In this document: positions 42,811 to 51,309 of the stretch, one piece after another
Layout of the letters: each line of letters opens with the position of its first letter
Position numbering within the stretch: the stretch's first letter is position 1
NCBI RefSeq assembly: GCF_046507575.1
Contig: NZ_JBKFEY010000001.1
Location: 372,001-436,000, forward strand
Reading direction: 5' to 3'
Source of the DNA: Pontitalea aquivivens
Lineage (GTDB): Bacteria; Pseudomonadota; Alphaproteobacteria; Rhodobacterales; Rhodobacteraceae
DNA length: 64,000 nt
Made by a program: the position numbers and the translations under genes
The notes under the pieces: model-generated
Told to the model about the DNA's origin: nothing
Seen by the model: only the letters and a program-made list of their open reading frames with translations
Databases searched by the model: none

Positions 42811-45800
42811 TCATTCCAGCTCGATCAACAAATCCTTGGCGTCGATCTGGCTGCCGGCATGGACGTGCAGCGCCTTGACGGTGGCGGGGCGGTCGGCATG
42901 CAGGCCGGTTTCCATCTTCATCGCCTCGATCGTCAGCAGCAGATCGCCCGCATTGACCTTTTGCCCCACGCTGACCGCGACCGAGGCGACCGAGCCCGGC
43001 ATCGGCGCGCCGATATGGGCGGGGTTGCCGTCCTGCGCCTTGGGTTTGGCGGCGGTCCTGGCCTTCACGGCGCGGTTCGGGACACGCACGGTGCGCGGCT
43101 GGCCATTCAGTTCAAAGAAGACCTTCACCTCGCCCGTGTCATCGGTTTCGCCCAGTGTCAGGAAACGGATTTCCAGCGTCTTGCCGGGGTCGATCTCGGC
43201 GGTGATCTCGGCGCCCGGTTCCATGCCGTAGAAGAAGACCGGCGTGGGCAGGGTGCGCACCGGACCATACAGCCGGTGCCGGCCCATGTAATCCAGGAAC
43301 ACCTTGGGATACATCAGGTAACCGGCCAGATCCTCATCATCCACCGCATAGCCGTTCAGTTCCGCCGACAGCTTCGCGCGGGTTTCTTCCAGGTCCACGG
43401 GCGGCAGATGCGCGCCGGGGCGGTCGGTGACGGGCGTTTCGCCCTTCAGCACCTTGCGCACGATACCTTTGGGCCAGCCGCCGGGCGGTTGGCCCAGATT
43501 GCCGCGCAGCATGTCCACCACCGAATCGGGGAAGGCCACATCCACGGCCGGGTTTTCGACCTGATCGCGCGACAGGCCCTGCGCCACCATCATCAGCGCC
43601 ATGTCACCCACAACCTTGGACGATGGCGTGACCTTGACGATATCGCCGAACATGCGGTTGGCATCGGCATAGGCTTGGGCCACCTCATGCCAGCGTTCCT
43701 CAAGGCCAAGGCTGCGGGCCTGCGCCTTGAGATTGGTGAACTGCCCGCCGGGCATTTCGTGCAGATAGACCTCGGAGGCGGGGGCCTCAAGGCCCGACTC
43801 GAAGGCGCGATACTGGTGGCGCACGGCTTCCCAATAGTTCGACAGGGCGCGGATCGCGCCGATATCGAGCCCCGTGTCACGGTCGGTATGGCGCAGCGCC
43901 TCGACGATCGACCCAAGGCAGGGCTGCGAGGTGCCGCCCGAAAACGCATCCATCGCCGCATCCACCGCATCGACGCCGGCATCGCAGGCCGCCAGAACCG
44001 TGGCGCCCGCGATGCCGCTGGTGTCATGGGTGTGGAAATGGATCGGCAGGCCGACCTCTTCCTTCAGCGCGCGGATCAGCGCGCGCGCGGCGGCGGGCTT
44101 CAAAAGCCCCGCCATGTCCTTCAGGCCCAGAACATGCGCACCCGCGGCGCGCAGATCGTGCCCCATCGTCACATAATACTTCAGGTCGTATTTCGCGCGG
44201 TCCGGGTCCAGGATGTCGCCGGTGTAGCAGATCGTGCCTTCACACAGCTTGTTCGCCTCCAGCACCGCATCCATCGCGACGCGCATGTTTTCAACCCAGT
44301 TCAGGCTGTCGAATACGCGGAACACATCGACCCCGGTCCGCGCCGCCTGCCGGACGAAAAAGCGCACCACATTGTCGGGGTAATTGGTGTAGCCCACCCC
44401 GTTTGACGCGCGCAGCAGCATCTGCGTCATCACATTGGGCATGGCGGCGCGGATGTCGCGCAGCCGCTGCCAGGGGCATTCCTGCAAGAAGCGATAGGCC
44501 ACGTCGAAGGTGGCCCCGCCCCAGCATTCGACCGAGAAGAGCCCCGGCAGATTGGCCGCATAGGCGGGTGCCGCCTGGATCATGTCGATCGACCGCATCC
44601 GGGTGGCCAGCAGCGACTGATGCCCGTCGCGCATCGTGGTGTCGGTGATCAGCACGCGGGTTTGCGCGGCCATCCAGTCGGCCACCGCCTGCGGGCCTTT
44701 TTCGTCCAGCAGGGTGCGGGTGCCGGGTTGCACCTGCGCGTGCGGGGGCTGCGCGTGCGGGGGCTGCGCGTGCGGGGGCTGCGCCTGCGGGGCGGGGGCG
44801 CGGGGCACGCGTGCCTCGGCGGGGGGTCTGGGGCGGCCTGAGGTTTCGGGATGCCCGTTCACCGTGATGTCGGCGATATAGGTCAGGATCTTGGTCGCCC
44901 GGTCGCGCCGGGTCTTGAACTGGAACAGCTCGGGCGTGGTGTCGATGAACTTGGTGGTGTAGGTGTCGTTCAGAAACACCGGGTGTTTCAGCAGGTTGAT
45001 GACGAAATCGATATTCGTCGAAACGCCGCGGATGCGGAATTCGCGCAAGGCCCGGTCCATCCGGGAAATCGCCTGTCCGGGGGTCTGCGCCCAGGCGGTG
45101 ACCTTGACCAGAAGTGAATCGTAATAGCGCGTGATCACCCCGCCCGCATAGGCCGTGCCGCCATCCAGCCGGATGCCCATGCCGGTGGCCGACCGATAGG
45201 CGGTGATGCGGCCGTAATCGGGGATGAAGTTGTTCTGCGGGTCTTCGGTCGTGACCCGGCATTGCAGCGCGTGGCCCGACAGGGTGATGTCGTTCTGGCG
45301 GGCGTGGCCGGTGGCTTCGGCCAGGGTGGCGCCCTCGGCGATGCGGATCTGCGATTGCACGATGTCGATGCCGGTCACCTCTTCGGTGACGGTATGTTCG
45401 ACCTGCACGCGCGGGTTCACCTCGATAAAGTAGAAGGCCTGGGTCTCCATATCCATCAGGAATTCGACCGTGCCCGCGTTCTGATAGCCGACCGCCTGGC
45501 CGATCTTCAGCGCCAGGTCACAGACCTCGGCGCGTTGTACCTCGGTCAGATAGGGGGCGGGCGCGCGTTCGACCACCTTCTGGTTGCGGCGCTGCACGGT
45601 GCAGTCGCGTTCATAAAGGTGATAGAGCCCGCCGTGCAGATCGCCCAGCAGCTGCACCTCGACATGGCGGGCGCGCAGGATCATCTTTTCCAGATAGCCC
45701 TCGCCATTGCCGAACGCCGCCTCGGCCTCGCGCCGGCCCTCGCGGACCTTCTCGACCAGCTCGTCGGGGCCCATGATCGGGCGCATGCCGCGTCCGCCGC

Positions 45801-46290
45801 CGCCCCAGCTGGCCTTGAGCATCAGGGGATAGCCGATCCGGGCCGCCTCGGCCTTGATCGCGTCGAAATCATCGCCCAGCACGTCGGTGGCGGGAATGAC
45901 CGGCACGCCCGCGGCAATCGCCACGCGCCGGGCGCTGGCCTTGTCGCCCAAAGCGCGCATGGTTTCGGCGCGCGGGCCGATGAAGGCAATGCCCGCGGCG
46001 GCGCAGGCCTCGACGAAGTCGGGGTTTTCCGACAACAGGCCATAGCCGGGGTGGATCGCATCCGCCCCCGACAGTTTCGCCACCCGGATGATTTCGGGGA
46101 TGCTCAGATAGGCCGCCACCGGGCCCAGCCCCTCACCGATGCGATAGGCCTCATCGGCCTTGAAGCGGTGCAGGCCCAGCTTGTCCTCTTCAGCATAGAC
46201 GGCGACCGTCTTCTTGCCCAGCTCATTGGCCGCGCGCATCACGCGAATGGCGATTTCACCGCGATTGGCGATCAGGATCTTGCGAAACAT
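42811..46290 (-). CDS. pyc: Pyruvate carboxylase
   Basis: 1159 residues, single-chain biotin enzyme that carboxylates pyruvate to oxaloacetate. The domain order is standard: biotin carboxylase (FRKILIANRGEIAIRV, ATP-grasp SWGGGGRGM, EVNPRVQVEHTVTE), then the carboxyltransferase barrel (LITDTTMRDGHQSLLATR at about residue 555, and FHTHDTSG), and a C-terminal biotinyl domain with Lys1125 in EAMKMET. The linker before the carboxyltransferase contains three perfect PPHAQ repeats, which look recent. The ATG at 46290 starts the conserved N-terminus. A predicted promoter with a PhaR-type palindrome lies upstream. Confidence 0.97.
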   Translation of the reverse strand: MFRKILIANRGEIAIRVMRAANELGKKTVAVYAEEDKLGLHRFKADEAYRIGEGLGPVAAYLSIPEIIRVAKLSGADAIHPGYGLLSENPDFVEACAAAGIAFIGPRAETMRALGDKASARRVAIAAGVPVIPATDVLGDDFDAIKAEAARIGYPLMLKASWGGGGRGMRPIMGPDELVEKVREGRREAEAAFGNGEGYLEKMILRARHVEVQLLGDLHGGLYHLYERDCTVQRRNQKVVERAPAPYLTEVQRAEVCDLALKIGQAVGYQNAGTVEFLMDMETQAFYFIEVNPRVQVEHTVTEEVTGIDIVQSQIRIAEGATLAEATGHARQNDITLSGHALQCRVTTEDPQNNFIPDYGRITAYRSATGMGIRLDGGTAYAGGVITRYYDSLLVKVTAWAQTPGQAISRMDRALREFRIRGVSTNIDFVINLLKHPVFLNDTYTTKFIDTTPELFQFKTRRDRATKILTYIADITVNGHPETSGRPRPPAEARVPRAPAPQAQPPHAQPPHAQPPHAQVQPGTRTLLDEKGPQAVADWMAAQTRVLITDTTMRDGHQSLLATRMRSIDMIQAAPAYAANLPGLFSVECWGGATFDVAYRFLQECPWQRLRDIRAAMPNVMTQMLLRASNGVGYTNYPDNVVRFFVRQAARTGVDVFRVFDSLNWVENMRVAMDAVLEANKLCEGTICYTGDILDPDRAKYDLKYYVTMGHDLRAAGAHVLGLKDMAGLLKPAAARALIRALKEEVGLPIHFHTHDTSGIAGATVLAACDAGVDAVDAAMDAFSGGTSQPCLGSIVEALRHTDRDTGLDIGAIRALSNYWEAVRHQYRAFESGLEAPASEVYLHEMPGGQFTNLKAQARSLGLEERWHEVAQAYADANRMFGDIVKVTPSSKVVGDMALMMVAQGLSRDQVENPAVDVAFPDSVVDMLRGNLGQPPGGWPKGIVRKVLKGETPVTDRPGAHLPPVDLEETRAKLSAELNGYAVDDEDLAGYLMYPKVFLDYMGRHRLYGPVRTLPTPVFFYGMEPGAEITAEIDPGKTLEIRFLTLGETDDTGEVKVFFELNGQPRTVRVPNRAVKARTAAKPKAQDGNPAHIGAPMPGSVASVAVSVGQKVNAGDLLLTIEAMKMETGLHADRPATVKALHVHAGSQIDAKDLLIELE
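44735..44794 (-). repeat. 15-bp tandem repeat inside pyc
   Basis: Three perfect copies of TGCGCGTGCGGGGGC (44735-44779) and a degenerate fourth encode PPHAQ repeats in the linker between the biotin carboxylase and carboxyltransferase parts. The length is a multiple of three, so the frame is kept. Confidence 0.9.
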
Positions 46291-46324
46291 GGGTGGCCCC
46301 CCTCCCAGGTGAATTTCGTGGGGA

Positions 46325-46352
46325 ACGCTAGCGGTGCTGCAGCGCAGCGCAA
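46325..46352 (-). promoter_or_regulatory. Candidate pyc promoter with PhaR-type palindrome in the spacer
   Basis: On the minus strand TTGCGC (46352-46347), a 16 bp spacer and TAGCGT (46330-46325) lie 35 bp before the start codon. CTGC-AGC-GCAG (46337-46347, plus-strand reading) fills most of the spacer and touches the -35 element, the same geometry as at phaP. Confidence 0.55.
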
Positions 46353-46490
46353 GGGGGAAATTTCCGGAATGTAACAGAATCTTTCCGCCCCTGTGGCATT
46401 CGGCCCCGGGGGGCGGCGCCGTGCCGCGCGCCACACGCCCCGTGCCGCGCGGCCTTGACAGGCGCGCGGGCGCATGGGCAAGCAAGGGCC

Positions 46491-47939
46491 ATGATCGACC
46501 TTCGCCCCGTGGGATATGTCATTGGCTTGCTGATCGCCGCCCTTGGGGTGGCGATGCTGGTGCCAATGGCGGTGGATCTGCAGCGCGGCGATCCGCATTG
46601 GCGCGCCTTTCTGGAAGCCGCGATCATATCTGTCCTGGCGGGCGGGTTGTTGGCGATGGCCTCATCGAACGCGCTGCGCGGGACATTGAGCCTGCAGCAA
46701 AGTTTCGTGCTGACCAGCGGGGTCTGGCTGGCGCTGCCGTTGTTCGGGGCGCTGCCCTTTGTGATCGGCGCGCCCGGCGCCAGCTTTACCGACGCCTATT
46801 TCGAGTCGATGTCGGGCATGACCACCACCGGCACCACGGCCTTCCCAAGCCTGGACGACCTGCCCGCGGGCACGAACCTGTGGCGCGCGATCCTGCAATG
46901 GCTGGGGGGGCTGGGGATCGTGATCGTGGCGATGATCTTCCTGCCGGTGATGAAGGTCGGCGGGATGCAGTATTTCCGGTCCGAGGGGTTCGACACGCTG
47001 GGCAAGATCCTGCCGCGCGCCAAGGACATCTCGACCGCGATGATCCGCATCTATGTGGCGCTGACGGTGATCTGCGCGGCGGTCTATGCGGGGCTGGGCA
47101 TGACCTCGTTCGATGCGGTGGTGCATGCGCTGACCACGCTCAGCACGGGCGGGTTTTCCAATTACGACGTCAGCTTCGGCGCCTACACCGGGGCGCCGGA
47201 ATATGCGGCCTCGGTCTTCATGATCCTGGCGGCGCTGCCCTTCATCCGCTTTGTGCAGCTGACCCAGGGCCATGCCACGCCGCTGTGGCGCGATCCGCAG
47301 GTGCGCGCCTTCCTGCGCTGGAACGCCTATGCGATCGGGGTGATCGTGGCCTATCGGATGGTCCGCCACGAGGCGGCCTTTCTGCCCACGCTGCGCGAGG
47401 TGACCTTTAACGTGGTGTCCACCTTCACCGGCACCGGATTCGCGTCCGAGGATGTGACGAAATGGGGCCATATGGCCTTTGTCGTGCTGATCGTGGTGGG
47501 GCTGATCGGGGGCTGCACGGCATCCACCGGCTGTTCGGTCAAGGTGTTCCGCTATCTGATCCTGTTCGAGGCGGTAAAGGCCCAGATCCGCCGCCTGCAC
47601 AGCCCGCACCGGGTGGAACCCGTGCGCTATGACAGCCGCCCCGTGGATGATGAGGTGGTGAACTCGGTCATCGCGTTCTTTTCCTTCTTCATCCTGACCT
47701 TCGGCCTGCTGATCGTGGGCCTGTCGCTGACCGGGCTGAACCCCAGGACCGCGATGACCGCCGCCTGGACCGCGATTGCCAATGTCGGCCCCGCCTGGGG
47801 CCCCGAGGTGTCGGGCAATGGCGCGGTCAACGCCTTTCCCGCCAGCGCGAAATGGCTGATGATCCTGGGCATGTTCCTGGGCCGGCTGGAACTGCTGTCG
47901 GTCTTCGTGCTGCTGCTGCCGCGCTTCTGGCGCAACTAG
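46491..47939 (+). CDS. trkH: Potassium uptake protein TrkH
   Basis: 482 residues, K+-translocating subunit in the inner membrane. The four pore repeats can be read: TTTGTTAFPS, TLSTGGFSNYD, TFTGTGFASED and NVGPAWGPEVSG, each carrying the selectivity-filter Gly. It needs TrkA-type NAD-binding partner subunits, which are not in the window. ATG 46491 was chosen at the start of the first membrane helix; the frame is open further upstream. It is divergent from pyc with 200 bp between. Confidence 0.95.
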   Translation: MIDLRPVGYVIGLLIAALGVAMLVPMAVDLQRGDPHWRAFLEAAIISVLAGGLLAMASSNALRGTLSLQQSFVLTSGVWLALPLFGALPFVIGAPGASFTDAYFESMSGMTTTGTTAFPSLDDLPAGTNLWRAILQWLGGLGIVIVAMIFLPVMKVGGMQYFRSEGFDTLGKILPRAKDISTAMIRIYVALTVICAAVYAGLGMTSFDAVVHALTTLSTGGFSNYDVSFGAYTGAPEYAASVFMILAALPFIRFVQLTQGHATPLWRDPQVRAFLRWNAYAIGVIVAYRMVRHEAAFLPTLREVTFNVVSTFTGTGFASEDVTKWGHMAFVVLIVVGLIGGCTASTGCSVKVFRYLILFEAVKAQIRRLHSPHRVEPVRYDSRPVDDEVVNSVIAFFSFFILTFGLLIVGLSLTGLNPRTAMTAAWTAIANVGPAWGPEVSGNGAVNAFPASAKWLMILGMFLGRLELLSVFVLLLPRFWRN

Positions 47940-47951
47940 GGACGCCGCCGG

Positions 47952-49730
47952 TCATTCCCAGCAGTCGACCCGCACCGTCATGTCGCGCGCCAGCGCGCCC
48001 AGATCCTCGGCGGCGCGGGTTCCCGCGTCCTGGGCCGGGGCGGGGGCAAAGCCGCGTTCGGCCAGCAGCGGCGCGATCGCGTCCAGGGGGCGCGCCAGCG
48101 ACAGGTCGGGCGGCAGACGTTTCGCATCCCCCCGGGCCTGCGGCATCAGGATGGCGATCACCGCGCCGGTGCCATCCAGAACCGGCCCGCCCGCATCGCC
48201 GGGCAGCGTCGTCGCCGCAAGCCGCGCCAGACCCGGCTCGCCGTTCAGGCCGGTCAGGTCGGACAGGCGTCCGAAGGTCAGCACCGGCGCCGACAGCGCC
48301 TCGGGGTAGGAATAGCCTGCAACCGCGATTTCCGTGCCGGGGCGGGGCGGGGCGGCCCGCAGGCCGGCCACCGCCGCAGGCGCCAGCGGCGCGCGCGGGG
48401 TCAGCACGGCGATTCCCGCGGCCGGATCGGCAAAGGCCAGATTGGCCTCGACCCCGTCGATGGTCACGCGCCCGCATTGCGCCACGCCCTGGGCCGCGGT
48501 CAGCACCGCGCCGTCGCCGGTGATGTAGAACCCCGATTGCGCGCGCAGCGGGCGGCGCAGGTCCAGCCCCGCCAGCATCGCGGCGCGGTCCAGCGCCAGC
48601 GGCTGGCCCAGCCCTTCATCCAGCGCGCGGGTGCCCACCGGGCGGAAACTGTCGCGCATCGCGGCCAGCACCCGGCCCATGCGCGCGCCATCCTGCGCGG
48701 GATAGACCAGCGTGAAGCCCTTGATCAGCCCGCCCTGCAGGCGCGCCTCGGTATGGGAATGGATGCGCGCATCCTGCCCGGTCAGCACAAAGCCCGCACG
48801 GTCGCGGCGCCGGTCGCCCTGGGGGGGGACAATCTCCAGGCCCTGCATCACGGTGTAAAGCGCCTCCAGCGCCGCGCCATCGCCGGGGCGTGAAATCAGC
48901 AGCACCCGCACCCCCGACCCGTCCTTTTCGCGGTAATGCACGAAGGGCGGTTCGTAATGGTCGAATTCCACAAGCCCCAGCGGCAGGTCGATGGCGATGC
49001 CCGCCTCGGGATCCTCGACCGGGGTCAGGCCCAGGGCGTCACGCTCGGCCTGCCAGCGGGCCAGCAGCGCGCCGCGCTGGGTCGAGGACAGCACCCCGGT
49101 TTCGGGATGGCCGTTGGCGCCCTGCCAGGCGGAAATCGCGGCCCGCGTGCCGCGCCCGAAGGCGCCGTCGATCGCGCCGGCATAGTGGCCCTGCCATTGC
49201 AGGGCGGTCTGGATCTGCTGGCGTTCGGCACCCGTCAGCGCCGCCTCGATCTGGCGCGACCGGGTCAGGGTTTCGACCGGCCCGGCCGCCGGTTCCGGGA
49301 TCGGGGCGGGCGTTGTGTCGGGCGTGGCTTCGGGGGCTGCGATGGGGGCTGCGGCGGGGGCTGCGATGGGGGCGGGGCGGGCACCGGCCACGGGCCAGAA
49401 CCGCTGGCGATAGGTGCGCCCGTCCGAAACATAGCTGTCCGCCGGGATCAGCCCTTCGCCGCGCAGCACGCGCAGGCGGCTTTCGGCGGTTCCGGCATCG
49501 GCAAAGGGGCCCAGCGCGATGGCATACCAGCCGGTGGACATGGCATGGCCCGCCACATCGGGCAGATCCGCCGCCCAGTCGCGCGCCCGTGCCTCGGCCT
49601 CGCGCAGCGAGGGTTTCGCCTCGATCTGCACCCAGGCCTCGGCCAGCGCCGCGCCGCCCAGCGCCGTCGACAGCCACAGCCCCAGTGCCGCCCCCAGCGC
49701 CATCGGCGTCACGCCCCATCCTGCCTTCAT
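47952..49730 (-). CDS. Degenerate trypsin-like protein with SPOR-like and peptidoglycan-binding domains
   Basis: 592 residues with a signal peptide. A SPOR-like repeat (about residues 30-115, WVQIEAKPSLREAEARARDW and the STGWYAIALGPF segment) and an Ala/Pro linker are followed by a peptidoglycan-binding domain (IQTALQWQGHYAGAIDGAFG, about 190-250). The C-terminal part resembles a trypsin-like peptidase, but all three catalytic positions differ: TAAQ (Gln414) for TAAH, AAGIAVL for the Asp-Leu-Ala strand, and GDAGGP (Ala513) for GDSGGP. It probably binds cell wall but does not cut peptides. It converges with trkH. Confidence 0.85.
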   Translation of the reverse strand: MKAGWGVTPMALGAALGLWLSTALGGAALAEAWVQIEAKPSLREAEARARDWAADLPDVAGHAMSTGWYAIALGPFADAGTAESRLRVLRGEGLIPADSYVSDGRTYRQRFWPVAGARPAPIAAPAAAPIAAPEATPDTTPAPIPEPAAGPVETLTRSRQIEAALTGAERQQIQTALQWQGHYAGAIDGAFGRGTRAAISAWQGANGHPETGVLSSTQRGALLARWQAERDALGLTPVEDPEAGIAIDLPLGLVEFDHYEPPFVHYREKDGSGVRVLLISRPGDGAALEALYTVMQGLEIVPPQGDRRRDRAGFVLTGQDARIHSHTEARLQGGLIKGFTLVYPAQDGARMGRVLAAMRDSFRPVGTRALDEGLGQPLALDRAAMLAGLDLRRPLRAQSGFYITGDGAVLTAAQGVAQCGRVTIDGVEANLAFADPAAGIAVLTPRAPLAPAAVAGLRAAPPRPGTEIAVAGYSYPEALSAPVLTFGRLSDLTGLNGEPGLARLAATTLPGDAGGPVLDGTGAVIAILMPQARGDAKRLPPDLSLARPLDAIAPLLAERGFAPAPAQDAGTRAAEDLGALARDMTVRVDCWE

Positions 49731-49896
49731 CGCCCAACCCCCTTTGCGCCAGCCATTCTGCGGGCGCAAATTAGCAGGATCGCCAGCGGCGTCACCCCAA
49801 AATGCGCAGCCCCGAACCACGCCATCCCCGGGGGACCCCGTTGACCCTGACCGGCCCCTTGCATAAGGAAGGGGCGCTTTCAGCCAGAGGTGCCCC

Positions 49897-50823
49897 ATGT
49901 CCCCTTCGCCCGCTGCCCCGCGTTCCTTTCAGGAAATCATCCTGCGCCTGCAGGCCTATTGGGCGTCAAAAGGCTGCGCCGTGCTGCAACCCTATGACAT
50001 GGAGGTGGGGGCCGGCACCTTCCACCCGGCAACGACGCTGCGCGCGCTGGGCAGCCGCCCCTGGGCCGCGGCCTATGTGCAGCCCTCGCGCCGCCCGACG
50101 GACGGACGCTATGGCGAAAACCCCAACCGCCTGCAGCATTATTACCAGTATCAGGTGCTGATCAAACCCAGCCCGCCGGATCTTCAGGCGCTGTATCTGG
50201 GCAGCCTTGAGGCGATCGGCATCGACCTGTCGCTGCATGACATCCGCTTTGTCGAGGATGACTGGGAAAGCCCGACCCTTGGCGCCTGGGGCCTTGGCTG
50301 GGAGGTCTGGTGCGACGGCATGGAAGTGTCGCAATTCACCTATTTCCAGCAGGTCGGCGGACATGACTGCAAGCCCGTCGCGGGCGAGCTGACCTATGGC
50401 CTGGAACGGCTGGCGATGTACGTTCTGGGCATCGACCATGTGATGGACATGCCCTTCAACGACCCCGACGCGCCGATCGCGCTGAAATATGGCGACGTGT
50501 TCCGCCAGACCGAACAGGAATACAGCCGCTGGAACTTTGATCAGGCCGATACCGCGATGCTGTTGCGGCATTTCGAGGATGCCGAGGCCGAATGCGAACG
50601 CATCCTGGCCGCCGATGATACCGACGCCGCCGGCCGGCGCATCGTGATGGCGCATCCGGCCTATGATCAATGCATCAAGGCCAGCCACCTGTTCAACCTG
50701 CTGGATGCGCGCGGCGTGATCTCGGTTACCGAACGGCAGGCCTATATCGGGCGGGTGCGCACGCTGGCCAGGAAATGCGCCGATGCCTTCGTGACCACCG
50801 AAGCGGGCGGGGCAGTGGCGTGA
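49897..50823 (+). CDS. glyQ: Glycyl-tRNA synthetase, alpha subunit
   Basis: 308 residues of the heterotetrameric bacterial enzyme, the subunit that binds ATP and glycine. The opening SFQEIILRLQAYWASKGCAVLQPYDMEVGAGT and the motif 2 region YVQPSRRPTDGRYGENPNRL are typical, as is the motif 3 region ELTYGLERLAMYVLG. Its stop overlaps the DUF6446 start codon by four bases, and glyS follows that gene, so all three form one operon. Confidence 0.97.
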   Translation: MSPSPAAPRSFQEIILRLQAYWASKGCAVLQPYDMEVGAGTFHPATTLRALGSRPWAAAYVQPSRRPTDGRYGENPNRLQHYYQYQVLIKPSPPDLQALYLGSLEAIGIDLSLHDIRFVEDDWESPTLGAWGLGWEVWCDGMEVSQFTYFQQVGGHDCKPVAGELTYGLERLAMYVLGIDHVMDMPFNDPDAPIALKYGDVFRQTEQEYSRWNFDQADTAMLLRHFEDAEAECERILAADDTDAAGRRIVMAHPAYDQCIKASHLFNLLDARGVISVTERQAYIGRVRTLARKCADAFVTTEAGGAVA

Positions 50824-51296
50824 ACGGCAAGATCGTCGGAGGCGCAATCGTGTTCAGCGCAGTGGTGGCAGGGGCCGCGGTCTATTACCTGCAGGTCTAT
50901 GGCTTTTACGAACCCGTCCCGGCCTCGGCGCCGGCGGCGGAAATCCGGCTGACCTCGGTCGTGACCGGCCAGCCCGAACCGATCCTGACCGAAGGTTTCG
51001 AAGGGATCGATGCCGACAGTTCGCCCCTGCGGTTCCGCGGCTGCTTTACCACGCCCCTGTCGCTGGCAATGCTGTCGGAAACCTTCACCGTCTATGACGA
51101 CGCCACGCCCTTGCACGGGCCGAACTGGTTTTCCTGCTTTGATGCCGCGCGCATCGGCGCCGATCTGGAAACCGGGGCGGCGGTGGCCTTTCTGTCGGAA
51201 CATGAAATCCGCCCCGGCGTCGATCGCGTGGTCGCGGTCTATCCCGATGGCCGGGCCTTCGCCTGGCACCAACTGAACGAAAACGCCGAGAAATGA
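50820..51296 (+). CDS. DUF6446 family protein inside the glyQS operon
   Basis: 158 residues. An N-terminal hydrophobic anchor (KIVGGAIVFSAVVAGAAVYYL) is followed by a periplasmic domain of about 125 residues with the pieces GIDADSSPLRFRGCF and PNWFSCFDA; the two Cys might pair. The GTG start overlaps the glyQ stop (GTGA), so it is translationally coupled. I recall the same gene between glyQ and glyS in related genomes as DUF6446, without function. It ends 13 bases before glyS. Confidence 0.85.
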   Translation: MNGKIVGGAIVFSAVVAGAAVYYLQVYGFYEPVPASAPAAEIRLTSVVTGQPEPILTEGFEGIDADSSPLRFRGCFTTPLSLAMLSETFTVYDDATPLHGPNWFSCFDAARIGADLETGAAVAFLSEHEIRPGVDRVVAVYPDGRAFAWHQLNENAEK

Positions 51297-51309
51297 TTGG
51301 GGACGTGAC

